A stretch of 46,964 nucleotides of DNA, from positions 1 through 46,964 of the forward strand of contig OMIO01000103.1 of assembly GCA_900299115.1 (NCBI GenBank), in the 5' to 3' direction. Below, one piece after another: positions 46,369-46,964 of the stretch (position 1 is its first letter; every line of letters starts with the position of its first letter). This stretch comes from Methylocystaceae bacterium (GTDB taxonomy: Bacteria > Pseudomonadota > Alphaproteobacteria > Rhizobiales > Beijerinckiaceae). The translations under genes and the position numbers were made by a program. The notes below the pieces were generated by a model that was not told the DNA's origin, made no database searches, and was given only the letters and a program-made list of their open reading frames with translations.

Positions 46369-46642
46369 TATTTTAGGTTGTTTTACCCTCTAGCGGTTTC
46401 CAATAGAGCGGTTACTTTTTGCGATTGCGATTCAGCAAACGCCGACATATTATCCGCCCGTTTCCGAGATAATAAATGTCTTTCGGAAGGGAACCGAAAG
46501 CGGCTCAGCTATTTATGATCTTATGCTTAAGTAGACCCGAGACAAGAGCGGATAACGCCTTCCCATAGTTTAAAGCGCCATAAAGGCGCGGCGCCACTGC
46601 CGACGCAAACGCGTCGCATGGTTCCGTCAGGAGGAAAAGCGC
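46369..46642. promoter_or_regulatory. xoxF / metallohydrolase divergent promoter region
   Basis: This 274-base region separates the minus-strand metallohydrolase gene from xoxF. It contains an inverted repeat CTTTCGG (46480-46486) with CCGAAAG (46494-46500), and a second, GCGCC (46575-46579) with GGCGC (46585-46589), closer to xoxF. A strong GGAGG site (46630-46634) serves the xoxF ATG. The first repeat may be an operator; sequence does not identify the regulator. Confidence 0.5.
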
Positions 46643-46964
46643 ATGCAAAAGCTTCTGTTGTCGACCTCGATCGGTATTCTTGCGTTAGCGCTCACCGGCG
46701 CAGCCAAGGCCGACGACTTACTCACTCTGCAGAAGGACGCCAAGCAATGGGTGTCGCCGACGGGCGATTACGCCAATACGCGTCATTCTGCGTTGAAGCA
46801 GATTACAACTGAAAACGTCGCTAAACTGACCCCAGCTTGGCAGTTTTCAACTGGCGTCTTACGCGGCCATGAAGGCGCGCCTTTGGTTGTTGGCGATGTG
46901 ATGTATCTGCACACGCCATTTCCCAATATTGTTTACGCGCTGGATTTGAAGGATCCCGATCACA
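46643..46964 (+). CDS. xoxF: XoxF-type lanthanide-dependent methanol dehydrogenase, 5' part
   Basis: The first 107 codons of a PQQ-dependent alcohol dehydrogenase are present; the rest lies outside the window. A signal peptide (LLLSTSIGILALALTGAAKA) is followed by GDYANTRHSALKQI, PAWQFSTGVLRGHEGAPLVV and MYLHTPFPNIVYALDL. DYANTR with TGVLRGHEG and TPFPN is the XoxF pattern, not MxaF. XoxF oxidises methanol in the periplasm with PQQ and a lanthanide. The lanthanide-ligand aspartate lies beyond the edge, so that part is inferred from family likeness. Confidence 0.9.
   Translation, partial: MQKLLLSTSIGILALALTGAAKADDLLTLQKDAKQWVSPTGDYANTRHSALKQITTENVAKLTPAWQFSTGVLRGHEGAPLVVGDVMYLHTPFPNIVYALDLKDPDH

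Noticed and set aside
1-46964. a hidden prophage, defence island, transposon or CRISPR array
   Set aside because: All long reading frames match chromosomal housekeeping or metabolic families, no transposase or integrase motif is present, and no regularly spaced repeats were found. The window looks like core chromosome.

Overview
The window is a gene-dense, chromosome-like stretch from an alphaproteobacterium, most probably a methylotroph of the Hyphomicrobiales (Rhizobiales; Beijerinckiaceae/Methylocystaceae-like). Lineage evidence is the cell-cycle regulator GcrA, the iron regulator Irr placed divergently from fabA-fabB with fabI next, a TIGR02301-type protein, an alphaproteobacterial type of HisRS, the aerobic cobaltochelatase subunit CobT, and the argD-argF-hslO order. 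Methylotrophy is indicated at the right edge: the first ~107 codons of a XoxF-type (lanthanide-dependent) methanol dehydrogenase, transcribed away from a periplasmic metallo-beta-lactamase-fold protein and a SoxYZ-like carrier of the quinoprotein-associated type. A malyl-CoA-lyase-like CoA-ester lyase at 7.4 kb would fit a serine cycle. I see no insertion sequence, integrase, prophage, CRISPR array, rRNA or recognisable tRNA gene.

Layout. 0-6.8 kb: a degenerate uracil-DNA-glycosylase-like protein, ispG, a DnaJ/CbpA-type chaperone, a lipoprotein, pdxH with a TIGR02301 gene, a small unknown protein, and a fusion of a histidine phosphatase to a Nudix hydrolase. 6.8-9.7 kb: DUF983, the CoA-ester lyase, a Prx5-type peroxiredoxin and a TlpA-like thioredoxin. 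9.7-17 kb: argH, a ThiE-like protein, a Sel1-repeat protein, an HSL-type esterase, def-fmt-truA and a nucleotide-sugar epimerase, mostly overlapping and co-directional. 17-23.8 kb: lysA with an LptM-like lipoprotein, an L,D-transpeptidase, dxs, hisS and a META-domain protein. 23.8-29.1 kb: a D-glycerate dehydrogenase gene broken by one amber codon, an SH3 protein, irr, fabA, fabB and fabI. 29.2-35.8 kb: the phosphate regulon phoR, then pstS-pstC-pstA-pstB-phoU-phoB behind tandem Pho boxes. 35.8-39.9 kb: gcrA, then argD-argF-hslO. 40-44.5 kb: an FAH-family protein, an aromatic-amino-acid-decarboxylase-like enzyme, cobT, and a 45-residue membrane protein gene. 44.5-47 kb: the methanol-oxidation edge.

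How the genes work together. The clearest units are the Pho regulon, with the PhoB gene inside the Pho-box-driven operon and the PhoR gene outside it; the unsaturated fatty-acid genes beside Irr; the arginine operon; protein and RNA maturation (def-fmt-truA); and the periplasmic methanol-oxidation accessory pair facing xoxF. dxs and ispG supply two steps of the MEP isoprenoid pathway.

The most unusual items are the phosphatase-Nudix fusion (domain order opposite to mycobacterial MutT1), the UDG-like protein without its usual catalytic motifs, the single in-frame TAG in the D-glycerate dehydrogenase gene, a PhoR with no membrane segment, the small membrane protein by the methanol cluster, and an orphan terminator-like hairpin between gcrA and argD. 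Functional calls are by recognition of protein families from sequence alone; no database search was made.
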